DNA of 64,000 bases from Terriglobales bacterium (GTDB lineage Bacteria > Acidobacteriota > Terriglobia > Terriglobales > Acidobacteriaceae). Below, one piece after another: positions 19,685 through 29,235 of the stretch. Both the position numbers and the translations under genes were made by a program. The notes beneath the pieces are model-generated. The model saw nothing but the letters and a program-made list of their open reading frames with translations. It was not told the DNA's origin and did not search any database. The stretch is taken from contig DATMPC010000042.1 of NCBI GenBank assembly GCA_035567895.1, positions 23,703 to 87,702 of the forward strand. The letters run 5' to 3'. How positions within the stretch are numbered: the stretch's first letter is position 1; every line of letters begins with the position of its first letter.

Positions 19685-19942
19685 TCATACGTTAGGCGTT
19701 TCCCTGCAATCTGTAAGCGTGCCACCATCTTCGTCGTCGGGATGGCCAGTGATCTCAATCAGGCTGGCGCGCGTCTGCAGCTTGCGAAGGCTCTGGCGCA
19801 ACGCTGCCGCTCCCCGATCGATCGCCAACGGCACTAGGTCTAAGTTTGGGGCTGGTGCGAAGTCAACCGACTGGTGGGCGAAAACTCCGCCGGACAGAAT
19901 TGCCGACAAGGCAAGGATTGAAAGCTGGCGAAGATATTTCAT
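19685..19942 (-). pseudogene. N-terminal remnant of a PIG-L/LmbE-family deacetylase
   Basis: 85 residues. ATG at 19942 with GAGGAAG upstream, signal peptide (LSILALSAILSGGVFAHQ), then LRKLQTRASLIEITGHPDDEDGGTLT. HPDDEDGG is the zinc-binding signature at the start of the PIG-L/LmbE deacetylase domain. Complete exported acidobacterial members run to several hundred residues, but this one stops ten residues after the motif. The catalytic domain is lost, so the gene is dead although its expression signals look intact. Confidence 0.7.
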
Positions 19943-20098
19943 AAAACTTCCTCAGATCTTGATGTCCCTAGCCACCCATATATAAGGAGAGAAGCCGCCG
20001 CGTTGACATTGCCGAAACTGCCCGATGATCAGCGAAGACAAATACGAGTGCGAGCTTCCGGTCGCTTTGGTTGGCGATTCTTGCAGATCGAATTAGCT

Positions 20099-21622
20099 TC
20101 ACTTGGAAAGGATGATTGCTTTTGCGCTCTCGATTCGCTTCGGGTACTCGCTTTGCTTGTGTTTCTTCAGCGATATCCAGGAGTTCATGGTTTCTTGCTC
20201 CCTGCGCATTACAAGAATCTGGGCGCTCAATGTCTCCTGAGCTGGACCACCCGGAATGGTCCTGATCGCGACAAAGTGTTCCGGATCGAGAGCTTGGCGA
20301 AGGAGGTTTGCGCCGGTGCGAAGCGGCCGCCCGATGATCTCCCCTGCAAGGTCCTGGACGGCAGCTACCATCGCTTCGGTCTCGTACTCGCCCAGCTTTT
20401 GCACTGCGGCATGTACTAGGCGATGCGCGAGCCGAAAGCTCAGTCCTTCGCTGCGCACTAACGTATCGGCAAGCTCCGTCACTGTGAGGAAGCCACTCCG
20501 GGCACGGCGCGCCATCTGCTCTTTATTCACCTGACAGCCCCGCATTACCCCCGCAAACAACTTCAACGCCCGGGTGGCGTCTTCGAACACCGAAAAGACT
20601 AGCGGCTGGAGATCGTCCTCGCTGTCCACGATGTCGCCAAAGGGCGTGTTGTGCGCGCAGGTCAATACCCCCTGCGCGTGGGCGAAGGCTTTACTCGCCA
20701 GAATTCTGGTGTGCTCAAGCGACACAGGGTTCCGCTTCTGCGGCATGATGCTGGAGGTCTGTACCAACGAATCGTTCAGGCGCAGAAAATTGAATTCAGC
20801 GGTGCACCATTGCAGGCAATCCTGCACCAGTTTGCCTAGGTTGATCATACAGATCGCAACCGCGGAAGCCGCTTCGGTTACGTAATCAATCGCGGCGATC
20901 GCACCGTAGGAATTGATCTGCAGGCCTTCGAAACCCAGAAGCTCTGCGGTGCAGTTGCGGTCGATAGGGAAACCGGTAGTGGTAATGGCACAGGCCCCGA
21001 GCGGATTGCGGTTGACCGTTGTCCAGGCAGAACACAGGCGATCAAAATCACGGCCCAGGAACTCGGCCGCCGCCGCCAGATAGTGGGCGAAGGTCGTCGG
21101 CTGCGCGGGCTGGGTATGCGTGTACCCCGGCATCAGCGTAGTGATGTTGGCTTCCGCCAAGCGCAACAAGGCGTCCCGCGCGTCGGCAACGCAAGTAGCA
21201 CAGCCAAGCACTTCGTTGCGAACGCACATACGATAGAGAGTGAGATCGATATCGTTGCGGCTGCGCGCGGTGTGCATTCTGCCAGCGACGTCGACCCCTA
21301 TGTCCGCGGCAAGCAGGTCTTCGATATAGAAGAAGAGGTCCTCGCACGTGCCGTCGTAAGTCGCGGACCTGATCTTCTCAAGGTCAAGACGATCCAGAGC
21401 GCTCAGGCAGGCTTGCGCATCCTCGCGAGAGAGGATGTGCTGACGCTCGAGCATGATCGTATGGGCATAGTGAATCTGCAGCAGACTGGCCAAGAAATAG
21501 CGCTTCGCATCTTCGAAGTTGGCCGCCAACACGGTTTCGCGATACACCGGAGCGGGAAACTTCTCCGTGGCTGCAGCCTCGTCGAGGCGAGTCGAATTGG
21601 AAGTCACGAGCCTCTCATTCAT
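20099..21622 (-). CDS. argH: argininosuccinate lyase family protein
   Basis: 507 residues, slightly longer than typical ArgH (about 460) because of a charged C-terminal extension (...HKQSEYPKRIESAKA). Superfamily motifs are clear: HTARSRNDID (about 117-126), YTHTQPAQPTTFAHY (about 167-181) and the signature SSIMPQKRNP (about 290-299). ArgH splits argininosuccinate into arginine and fumarate. It is not with other arginine genes: it follows a TonB receptor (42 bp) and a ROK regulator on the same strand. A catabolic lyase on another amino-dicarboxylate adduct is therefore possible. Family is sure, substrate is not. Confidence 0.88.
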   Translation of the reverse strand: MNERLVTSNSTRLDEAAATEKFPAPVYRETVLAANFEDAKRYFLASLLQIHYAHTIMLERQHILSREDAQACLSALDRLDLEKIRSATYDGTCEDLFFYIEDLLAADIGVDVAGRMHTARSRNDIDLTLYRMCVRNEVLGCATCVADARDALLRLAEANITTLMPGYTHTQPAQPTTFAHYLAAAAEFLGRDFDRLCSAWTTVNRNPLGACAITTTGFPIDRNCTAELLGFEGLQINSYGAIAAIDYVTEAASAVAICMINLGKLVQDCLQWCTAEFNFLRLNDSLVQTSSIMPQKRNPVSLEHTRILASKAFAHAQGVLTCAHNTPFGDIVDSEDDLQPLVFSVFEDATRALKLFAGVMRGCQVNKEQMARRARSGFLTVTELADTLVRSEGLSFRLAHRLVHAAVQKLGEYETEAMVAAVQDLAGEIIGRPLRTGANLLRQALDPEHFVAIRTIPGGPAQETLSAQILVMRREQETMNSWISLKKHKQSEYPKRIESAKAIILSK

Positions 21623-21664
21623 GGAAAGCGGCGGATACCCATCTCGCTGGTCTCTCCATTTGCG

Positions 21665-24616
21665 TTAGAAGCGGGCCACCAAGCCGAGTTGGACGATTCT
21701 GCCTTCGAGCACGGTACTGGATTTCGGGAAGCCGGATGGCAAGGGAATGACCGCGCCCGTCGAGCTAACCGGCAGACCGGTTGTCGCCGTCGGGAATCCC
21801 ACGGAATCCAGACCGCCGATCGCTATCGAGCTGTTCAAGCTGGTCACGTTGGGGTGGTTAAAGAGGTTGTTTGCCTCAAGGAAGAACTGCGGCTCCAGCC
21901 GCTCCCAAAGTCTGGCGATGGTACGCGTATAGCGAAGATCTACTTGGTAGACTGATGGTCCTCGCACTGAATTGCGCCCAATAAATAGAGGCCGCGTGAC
22001 TGCGGAAGTCTTCTGGTCGCCGTTGATCTGAGACTTGCCGGTAATGTTCTGCTGGTCTCCCGAGGAAAGATTGGTGAGAAGCGAAAACATGTTGTGGTTC
22101 AAGATACCTCGCAACACCGCGTTTCCGCTATTTACTCTGGGCTCAATGATCGAGCTCATGGTGAACGAGTTGGGGCGGTTCACCAAGCTGTTCCCGCGAT
22201 CGCGCAGGCGGTTGCTTGGGTCCTCGATCGGCAGATTTTGTTCGAAGCTGTTCACATCGGGCGCGTCGCTAATGGTATGCGACCAGGTATAAGCCGCACT
22301 CACCTGCACTCCCGCAGAGAGCCTGTGCGTGTAGTTGATGAGACCGGCGTCATAGACGGAACGCGCTCCCGACTGCTGCAGCAGAATATTGTTGAACTGA
22401 GGAAATAGCCTCGTGCTGGCATTCACATTCTTGCTGTAGACCGGCCGTCCATCGGGAAGAGCAGCGATCGGATTAATAAGGTTTATGTTGCTCAGGAACT
22501 CGAGGTTCCTGGCTCCCGTATGAATGTAGCCGAGTGTAATGCTGTCGTTGCTGCTGAGTTCGCGAGACAGCTGCAGGCTGGTGTTGATGGTATAGGCATT
22601 GCGGAAGTTGGGGTCTACCGAGGTCACATCATTTGGGGTTCCCGTTGGTGCCACCGAAGTGAGGATGGTTGGATACGCCGGAGCACCGGAAGAGGTCGGT
22701 CCCAAGGATACTGACGAGAGATTCCCATTATTCAGCAGAGTGTTAAACCAGGTGTTGGTTGCCGGCGATTCGTAAAAGATTCCGCCGGAGCCGCGAACGA
22801 TCGTCTTCGGCGTCAGCCGGTAAGCAAATCCTACTCTCGGCGCAAAATTTGCGCCGGGAGAATTAAAGTTCCGGGAATCGACGAAGGGAGCGTTCGGATC
22901 GGAGGGCGGGGGCACGAACTTGTCATAGCGGAGCCCGTAAACCAGCGTCAACTTCGGCGTGAACTGCCAGTTGTCCTGCCCGTACAAACTGAAAAAGACC
23001 GAATGATAGGACGGGACAGTGCCCCCGTTGCTCACGTTAACGGTTGAATAGGACCGCGGATTGGCGCCGGACTTTGCACTCTGATAAGCGGCGATACTGG
23101 GAAATATGTACTGCGTGAAGGAATCGGCTTTCTGCAGATCGACGTTCTCCTGCCATGATCCTCCCCACTTGTAGGAATGTTTTCCGTGAATCCAAGTCAG
23201 ATTTTCGTTGAGGTTGGGGATCTTCTCGGTGAACTGATCGCCCGCAGCGGTGGTTCCATTAAAATTTGCAGTCCCTTGAATTTGCACCGCTGGTCCGGGA
23301 GCGGTCAGGGTGCCAGGAAAATGGCTGTTGCTGCGCAGCGGCCAGGAAAAGCGGAACTCATTCAGCAGACTCGGCGTAAGTGCGCTCACGACTTGCATAC
23401 CAATCACGTGGGCTTTGTCCTTGAAATCGGAACTGGAATCGAGGGCAAACAGCCCGCCCACGTTGGTGTTGAACGGAAATGAATTCCTGAAATAGTTGTA
23501 GCGCACGAATGCAGAGTGCTTATTGTTAATCACCCAATCCACGCGCGTGTCCACAAACTGACCGTGCAACGTGCCGGGACCGGTTGCGAGCAGCGTCGGG
23601 TCGATCCCAATCGCTGCCGCGTTCGCGGCAGTGATCGTCACCGGCGATGGCTGGCCGCGCTCCAGATGCTCGTACGCTCCAAACCAGAACAGCTTGTCCT
23701 TGATCACCCGCCCCCCGGCATTAGTGGAGTAGTCGTTCAATTTCAACTCCGGTTTCGGCGCCGTCGGCGATAGCAGGATGGGGCGGGCGCTCGCGTCTAC
23801 CCAACGGTGAATGTACTCGAACATCCCGTGGATGTCGTTGGTCCCGGAGTTGGTGATTACGTTGAAGATGTTTCCCGAGGTCATGCCGAATTCGGGTGCG
23901 TAACTGTTGGATACCGTCTGCACTTCACGCACGTAGGTATCGGAGATAGGGAAGAGGCGAAGACCGTGGCGGTCTTGCTGGCTATCGACCATTCCGTCCA
24001 TCTGGTAGTTGATTCGGTCCAGCAGGCCGTTGGTGTTAATCGTTCTGGGAATTCCCAGTTCGGGATTTGGATGGCCGCTCACGCCCGGTTGAAACAAAAT
24101 AAAGTTGTATGGATTGCGCGATGTCAGCGGAAGGTTCTCAATTTCCTTGGTATCGATCGTTCTCCCCACATTGACGCGTGTCGGTTCAATTAGCGGTGCG
24201 CCACCGGATACTTCTACAGTGGTCGAAACGCTTGCAAGCGGCATGTGCGCATCGATCACTGCTTCCTTGCCGGCTTCCAGCAAGACTTTTGAGGCGCGCA
24301 CGTTGGCGAAGCCGTCCTTGGTAACGATTACGTCATACGTGCCTAATGGAAGGTTGGGAAAAACGTAGTATCCGTCGGAACCTGTCTGCGTGGTTCGGGA
24401 GAGGCCAGTGGCGGAGTTGTGAATCGCAACCGTGGCGCCTTCGATCGAGGCATCGGAGGCATCCGATACCCGTCCGCGCACCGTACCGTTGATCGCATCC
24501 GACTGTGCGAAGGCTTGGGTGACCCAAATCGCACTAACCATGGCGAGAACCATTGCAAATACAAACAACCGAGTTCCCCGAAGTGTCCCCTCGCGTTGCC
24601 ACTTAGACGTTTTCAT
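21665..24616 (-). CDS. TonB-dependent, Oar-like outer membrane receptor with carboxypeptidase-regulatory N-domain
   Basis: 983 residues from ATG 24616, which has AGGAGG 5 nt upstream. A signal peptide (to about residue 38, ...VTQAFAQ) is followed by a carboxypeptidase-regulatory-like beta domain (GTVRGRVSDASDASIEGATV ... TGSDGYYVFPNLPLGTYDV). Next come the plug (NLPLTSRNPYNFILFQPGV ...) and a long beta-barrel with repeated RNSFPFNTN/YGLRYDKFVPP-like strands, ending in ...IVQLGLVARF with a terminal aromatic residue. Such Oar-like receptors are abundant in acidobacteria and import or display large substrates. Located between a ROK regulator and argH. Confidence 0.92.
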   Translation of the reverse strand: MKTSKWQREGTLRGTRLFVFAMVLAMVSAIWVTQAFAQSDAINGTVRGRVSDASDASIEGATVAIHNSATGLSRTTQTGSDGYYVFPNLPLGTYDVIVTKDGFANVRASKVLLEAGKEAVIDAHMPLASVSTTVEVSGGAPLIEPTRVNVGRTIDTKEIENLPLTSRNPYNFILFQPGVSGHPNPELGIPRTINTNGLLDRINYQMDGMVDSQQDRHGLRLFPISDTYVREVQTVSNSYAPEFGMTSGNIFNVITNSGTNDIHGMFEYIHRWVDASARPILLSPTAPKPELKLNDYSTNAGGRVIKDKLFWFGAYEHLERGQPSPVTITAANAAAIGIDPTLLATGPGTLHGQFVDTRVDWVINNKHSAFVRYNYFRNSFPFNTNVGGLFALDSSSDFKDKAHVIGMQVVSALTPSLLNEFRFSWPLRSNSHFPGTLTAPGPAVQIQGTANFNGTTAAGDQFTEKIPNLNENLTWIHGKHSYKWGGSWQENVDLQKADSFTQYIFPSIAAYQSAKSGANPRSYSTVNVSNGGTVPSYHSVFFSLYGQDNWQFTPKLTLVYGLRYDKFVPPPSDPNAPFVDSRNFNSPGANFAPRVGFAYRLTPKTIVRGSGGIFYESPATNTWFNTLLNNGNLSSVSLGPTSSGAPAYPTILTSVAPTGTPNDVTSVDPNFRNAYTINTSLQLSRELSSNDSITLGYIHTGARNLEFLSNINLINPIAALPDGRPVYSKNVNASTRLFPQFNNILLQQSGARSVYDAGLINYTHRLSAGVQVSAAYTWSHTISDAPDVNSFEQNLPIEDPSNRLRDRGNSLVNRPNSFTMSSIIEPRVNSGNAVLRGILNHNMFSLLTNLSSGDQQNITGKSQINGDQKTSAVTRPLFIGRNSVRGPSVYQVDLRYTRTIARLWERLEPQFFLEANNLFNHPNVTSLNSSIAIGGLDSVGFPTATTGLPVSSTGAVIPLPSGFPKSSTVLEGRIVQLGLVARF

Positions 24617-24696
24617 TCCATCCTCCTGAATGCTGTCGGCCACTTGTTGAAGCATCAACGCCGTAACCCTTGGACTCCACAGAGCCGTTTGCGTCA

Positions 24697-25953
24697 TCAA
24701 CCGGCTCGCGTCTTCACCGGAAACCGCATATGCTGGCGCCCTTCAGACCTTCGGCGAAATCCATGCTGCTCCGCGGCCTGGATGGCGAGCCAAACCGCCC
24801 CATGCAGTTGGGCATCCTGTCCCAGACCGCTCGCAACCACTTCCGGGCGTGCAAACTCGTTACGCGCAATCGCTGTGCGGGTCGCTTCGACCAGGACAGG
24901 ATGGCTACCAATTCCTCCACCGAGAACAACCAATGGCGTGTCCAGAACCAGGCTCATGTTGACGATGGCTGCGGCGAGGTGCTCGGCCGTGCTGTGCAAG
25001 ATTCGTTCGGCACATTCATCGCCACGGGCGGCAAGATCGAAGATCTCCGTAGGCTGTATCTGGCCGCCGTGGCCGTTGGCGCAAGCCTGCCAGGCACGCT
25101 TGATGCCTTCGCCACCGATCGCCCCCTCGAGCGCCCCGAGGCCATTGATGCGCAGAGCTTGGCTCGGCAACCCCGGCAGTTGCATGTAGCCGATTTCGCC
25201 CGATGACCAACGGGCCCCATGAAGAAGAGCGCCATTCACCACAATTCCGGCGCCCACGCCTGAGCCAATGGCAATGAAAGCAAAATTGTCGGACTGCCCG
25301 GCGACTCCACAGCAGCCTTCACCGATGGCGCCGAGATTTACGTCGTTTTCGATCGTTGTGCTGATCCCGGTCTTGTCCTGCAGAAGCTCGGCCAGGGGCA
25401 CGTCATGCCACCCATGCAAATTGGGGGCAGAGAGAACCTGGCCCTCGCGCACGTTTGTGATACCAGGTGCGCCGGCCGCGAGCTCCAGAACTTTTTCAGG
25501 AGCGATGCCGTGCTCGCGGAGCAAGCGATCGATGGCTGTCGCAATGCGGGTCGTCACTTGACTCGGGGTTCCGCTTTCGGGAACGGTCTCATTGACCCTT
25601 GCGATGATGTTTCCGCCCAGGTCAGCCAATGCCAGGCGCACACTCGAACCGCCGATATCGGCGCCAAACACGCAGCCATAACGGGAATTGAACTCCAGAA
25701 TGCGCGGTGGCCTCCCTCCCTTCGACCTGCCAGCCCCGATGAATCGCACCAGCCCTCTGCGCTGAAAACTCTCGATCGCCGAAGAAACCGTCGGAGCCGT
25801 CAGTCCCGAGATGCGTACCAAGTCGGCTCGTGAACAAGGCATGTGCTGACGTAAGAGGCGCAAGAGCTCTCGCGAATTCGCGGCGCGCAAGCTTCCCGGC
25901 TGACTGTGGCGCAGCTTCGAGCGAAACGGTGGGAAGTGGACTGTCGGCTCCAT
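24697..25953 (-). CDS. ROK-family transcriptional regulator
   Basis: 418 residues. The N-terminal winged helix (about 20-85) contains SRADLVRISGLTAPTVSSAIESF. The C-terminal ROK sugar-kinase-like fold has FGADIGGSSVRLALADLGG, GAPGITN and GSGVGAGIVVNGALLHG. The usual cysteine zinc motif of NagC/Mlc-type ROK proteins is not seen, and the catalytic-region residues are those of a regulator. It reads toward the TonB receptor 80 bp downstream and probably controls that unit and itself; TTAGTAA repeats lie just upstream of its start. The inducer is unknown, presumably a sugar. Confidence 0.9.
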   Translation of the reverse strand: MEPTVHFPPFRSKLRHSQPGSLRAANSRELLRLLRQHMPCSRADLVRISGLTAPTVSSAIESFQRRGLVRFIGAGRSKGGRPPRILEFNSRYGCVFGADIGGSSVRLALADLGGNIIARVNETVPESGTPSQVTTRIATAIDRLLREHGIAPEKVLELAAGAPGITNVREGQVLSAPNLHGWHDVPLAELLQDKTGISTTIENDVNLGAIGEGCCGVAGQSDNFAFIAIGSGVGAGIVVNGALLHGARWSSGEIGYMQLPGLPSQALRINGLGALEGAIGGEGIKRAWQACANGHGGQIQPTEIFDLAARGDECAERILHSTAEHLAAAIVNMSLVLDTPLVVLGGGIGSHPVLVEATRTAIARNEFARPEVVASGLGQDAQLHGAVWLAIQAAEQHGFRRRSEGRQHMRFPVKTRAG

Positions 25954-25972
25954 CCAGGAATTCTCGCCAGCC

Positions 25973-26029
25973 TTAGTAACTTAAATGCCTTTAGAAAGTA
26001 AGCGGGATTAATTTAGAGCTCTTTAGTAA
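25973..26029. promoter_or_regulatory. candidate ROK operator region (repeated TTAGTAA)
   Basis: Within 80 bp upstream of the ROK start, TTAGTAA occurs at 25973-25979 and 26023-26029. A variant TTAGAAAGTAA is between them and an AGAGCTCT palindrome lies beside the second copy. The stretch is much more AT-rich than its surroundings. Autoregulatory binding is an inference. Confidence 0.35.
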
Positions 26030-26232
26030 GAAGGTCAACCATTTTTTGCGCAACCGCGTGCTATTGAAATTGCATTCCCTGGGGATGTCGAGCCTGCCAG
26101 CGTTATGGCTTTGCTGTTCACATTGGGACCAGGCGGTTCGCAAAATAGTGATCTGTATGGCATTCAAAGGGCTATTCATTGGCATCGACCGTTGCGCATC
26201 CACCGAAATCAGCGAGTTAAGCTGCGCCCGCC

Positions 26233-26478
26233 GTGATGCAACCGCGCTCCATGCTCGGTTTTACCCTTGAGGAAATTCGCCAGCTCTTTTTCGGCTTCCG
26301 CAATGTTACGCGCGCTTCAGAGCGCTGGCGTGCGCTGTCCCGCAAAAAACTGGCCGAACTCGAGCGTCTGATGGAAGGGATAACGACAGTACGCCGTTTG
26401 CCGAAAAGGATGATGAAAAACTGCCATTGCGACACACTGGATGAATGCGGTAAGGGTCTATTTCGGAGCGCGCTGTGA
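26233..26478 (+). pseudogene. MerR-family regulator remnant (C-terminal part only)
   Basis: 81 residues from a GTG. From GFTLEEIRQLFFGF onward it matches the dimerisation helix and C-terminal metal-binding tail of MerR-family regulators, ending CHCDTLDECGKGLF with the cysteines kept. The winged-helix DNA-binding half that should precede GFTLEEI is absent: the frame meets a stop codon at 26218-26220, and I find no such sequence in other frames upstream. It is probably a decayed gene, unless a free effector-binding domain is still made. Confidence 0.65.
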
Positions 26479-26551
26479 CAATTGAACAAGACGCTAAGTG
26501 GGCAGCGTGCCCAGAAGGCGCATCTTTCACTTCTTGGCCGAGTAGGCAGAA

Positions 26552-28984
26552 TTATTCGTATCTCAGTGCCACAATGGGATCGACTTGCGTGGCTCGGCGG
26601 GCTGGGAAGTAGCAGGCTGCAAGTCCGGCCAAGCCCATGACGCCGACCACCGCCGCGAGCGTGACTGGATCATGCGATGACACGCTCCAGAGTTGATGGG
26701 CCAACACGCGGGTAAGGCCGAAGCTCAAGAGCAGTCCCGCAACCGCGCCCAGCGCGATGAGCTGCAAGCCCATACGCAGCACCATGCGATGAACCTGGCG
26801 TCGCGTGGCGCCGAGCGACATGCGAATCCCGATCTCGCGCGTTTGACGCAAAACCGTGTATGCAATCAGGCTGTAGACTCCGAGCGTGACAAGTACGAGT
26901 CCAATTCCCGCAAATACTGCGAGCAGAATCAGGCTAAAGCGCGGCTCGGCATAGCTAAAGCGCTTGAGGTAGTCCTCCAGACTTCCAGTCATGGTGAGGG
27001 CCACGTTGCGATCCACCGACCAGATTTCCTTGCGCAGGGTGTCGAGCATCGCAAGCGGATCGCGCTCCGTTCTCACCAGGATGCCGCGCTCGAACGAGCC
27101 GGTTATCGTGTACGGAATGAAGATTTCGGGACGCGGCGGCTCTTGAATGCCTTGATTCTTTGCGTCGGAGACTATGCCCACAATCTCGAATACCGGATCG
27201 GTGACCGGAGGAGTGATTTCAGTGGCGAGCATCTTGAGCGTCAGGCTTCGACCGAGGGGATCCTCTTGCCCAAAGTATTTTCTCGCCAGCGTCTGATTGA
27301 TGACCGCGACTTTGCGCGCATCGTTCACCTCGACTTCGGAGAGAGTACGCCCGCGTAGCTGGCGGATGCCGAGCGTACGAAAGTATCCTTCGCTGACGAG
27401 CTGGAAGATGCCCTCCCATTTGTCGGAATGCGTCTTGCCGGAGATTTCAATTTCAGTGCCGATGCCTCCATAGGGCGGAAGGGTGCTTGTCTCGGTCGCG
27501 GAGACGACTCCATGCAAGGCGGAAACGCGCTCCAGCAGCGTGCGGAAGAACTGTTGCTTGGCCGCGGGGGTAGTGTATTGTCCGCGCGGCAATGGGATGC
27601 GAGCCACGAGAATGTTGTCGGGTCTCAGCCCCAGATCAACTGCCTGCAAGGAAATAAAACTGCGCATGAGCAGCCCAGCCCCAGCCAACAACACGAGCGA
27701 CAGTGCGACCTCAACCACGACCAGTGCGCTGCGCAGTTTGCCGCGCCGGAATCCGACGCTCACGGTAGCGGCGGAATCCTTTAGGCGCTCGACGATGTCG
27801 ATCTTGGCGGTTTGCAGCGCCGGAGCTAGTCCGGCCAGGACCGCGGTAAAGATCGAGACAACAATGCAAAAGGCAAGCACCGTGAGATTCAGCCCGATCA
27901 CGGCTTCATGGGGAATGGTGTCCTGGGGAATGAAGGTCACCAGGATCTTTATGCCGGCATAGGCAAGCAGGCAACCGGCGAGAGCTCCGCCCAGTGCCAA
28001 TATGAAACTCTCGACCAGCAGTTGCCGGACCAGTCTCCATTGGCTGGCGCCTACCGAAGCACGGATCGCCATCTCCTTCTCGCGCGCCGCTCCGTGCGCC
28101 AGAAGCATGTTGGCAACGTTGCTGCACGCAATCAGCAGCAGCAAGCCTACTGCTGCCGCCAGCGTGTACAACGTCTTGCTGAATTGTCCGACCAGGCGGT
28201 CGACCCAGGTATCAATCTGCACGCTGAACTGCTTGGGATAATTCTTGGGATAGATCTGGGCCAGGCGATGGGCAATCACGTTGACGTCAGCCTGTGCTTG
28301 CCGAAGTGTGACTTCCGGCTTCAGATGAGCCTGGAACATGTAGAAGTGCGCGTCCTTCTCCGCCCGTCCGCGATCCGGGACGACGGGGATCCAGAGATCC
28401 GCACCCAGCTTGGTGACGCGTGGGGGCATGACTCCGATCAGCGTAGTCGGAACATTGTTCAGCACGAAGGTGCGGCCAACGATATTCGGGTCGAGGTTGA
28501 AGCGAGTTGCCCACAGCTTGTAGGCCATCAGAAAGACGGGAGGAGCTCCCGGCCTGGCGTCGTCGGGCAGGAGCGTGCGCCCCAGAAGCGCCGGAACGCC
28601 CAACACTTGGAACATATTCGGCGTGACCAATCCGCCGTCGAACTGCTCGGTGCCTTGCCCGTTGAAGTAAAGAACGTCTTGCCCCGTGCCTCCGATTACC
28701 GCATCGAAGACGTGGTTTTGCTCCTGATAGTCAAGGAATTCTGCGTCGCGAAACCATGAGCGTCCCCCCGGACGATTCTCCGCATCGTTATGGATCGTAA
28801 TCATGACGATGCGGTGGGCGTCCACGTACGGGAAAGGATTCAGGAGGACGTTGTCGATCACGCTGAAGATCGTGGTCGCAGCGCCGATGCCAAGTGCCAG
28901 GGTTATCACCGCAACAGCCGTGAACCCGCGACTCTTGCCCATCATGCGCAGGCCATATTTCAAATCCTGAAAGACCGTTGTCAT
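26552..28984 (-). CDS. ABC transporter permease, ADOP / MacB-FtsX type
   Basis: 810 residues from ATG 28984 (MTTVFQDLKYGLRMM). N-terminal helix (SRGFTAVAVITLALGIGAATTIFSVID), a large periplasmic MacB_PCD domain (about 50-265), three helices of a first FtsX domain, a second periplasmic domain, and a C-terminal FtsX domain starting near 685 (LAVFAGIGLVLVTLGVYSLIAYTVLRQTREIGIRMSLGA). This two-FtsX 'ADOP' layout is a hallmark of acidobacterial genomes. MacB-like permeases use force from a cytoplasmic ATPase for periplasmic export or signalling, but no ATPase gene is adjacent. Confidence 0.93.
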   Translation of the reverse strand: MTTVFQDLKYGLRMMGKSRGFTAVAVITLALGIGAATTIFSVIDNVLLNPFPYVDAHRIVMITIHNDAENRPGGRSWFRDAEFLDYQEQNHVFDAVIGGTGQDVLYFNGQGTEQFDGGLVTPNMFQVLGVPALLGRTLLPDDARPGAPPVFLMAYKLWATRFNLDPNIVGRTFVLNNVPTTLIGVMPPRVTKLGADLWIPVVPDRGRAEKDAHFYMFQAHLKPEVTLRQAQADVNVIAHRLAQIYPKNYPKQFSVQIDTWVDRLVGQFSKTLYTLAAAVGLLLLIACSNVANMLLAHGAAREKEMAIRASVGASQWRLVRQLLVESFILALGGALAGCLLAYAGIKILVTFIPQDTIPHEAVIGLNLTVLAFCIVVSIFTAVLAGLAPALQTAKIDIVERLKDSAATVSVGFRRGKLRSALVVVEVALSLVLLAGAGLLMRSFISLQAVDLGLRPDNILVARIPLPRGQYTTPAAKQQFFRTLLERVSALHGVVSATETSTLPPYGGIGTEIEISGKTHSDKWEGIFQLVSEGYFRTLGIRQLRGRTLSEVEVNDARKVAVINQTLARKYFGQEDPLGRSLTLKMLATEITPPVTDPVFEIVGIVSDAKNQGIQEPPRPEIFIPYTITGSFERGILVRTERDPLAMLDTLRKEIWSVDRNVALTMTGSLEDYLKRFSYAEPRFSLILLAVFAGIGLVLVTLGVYSLIAYTVLRQTREIGIRMSLGATRRQVHRMVLRMGLQLIALGAVAGLLLSFGLTRVLAHQLWSVSSHDPVTLAAVVGVMGLAGLAACYFPARRATQVDPIVALRYE

Positions 28985-29181
28985 TCCCGCCACTCGCAAT
29001 CGGGCGTGAAGGTCTGCCACTGCCGATATAAAGACGACTACCGGTGCCACACGTTAGCTGAATTTACAGCAGCCTTGATTTTCCAAAATGAAATCTCCGG
29101 CGCCGGATCCTGGTCCGACAAATTATGATGGTTAAAGTGGTTTGTGGATTCGGTGGGTCGCGGAGTTTGCGGTTTGGACTG

Positions 29182-29206
29182 AAAAAGCCGCTCGGGAGAG
29201 CGGCTT
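29182..29206 (-). terminator. rho-independent terminator of the DUF2934 gene
   Basis: On the minus strand, stem aagccgctc / gagcggctt with a four-base loop is followed directly by a run of five T. It begins 30 bp after the DUF2934 stop codon. Confidence 0.8.
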
Positions 29207-29235
29207 GCTTGGGAGCCTGGGACGTTGCCCAGGGC

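Noticed and set aside
19516..19758. Frameshift joining an upstream frame to the small basic protein
   Set aside because: The supposed N-terminal codons belong to the dispersed repeat and to the PIG-L remnant; truncation explains the locus better than a frameshift.
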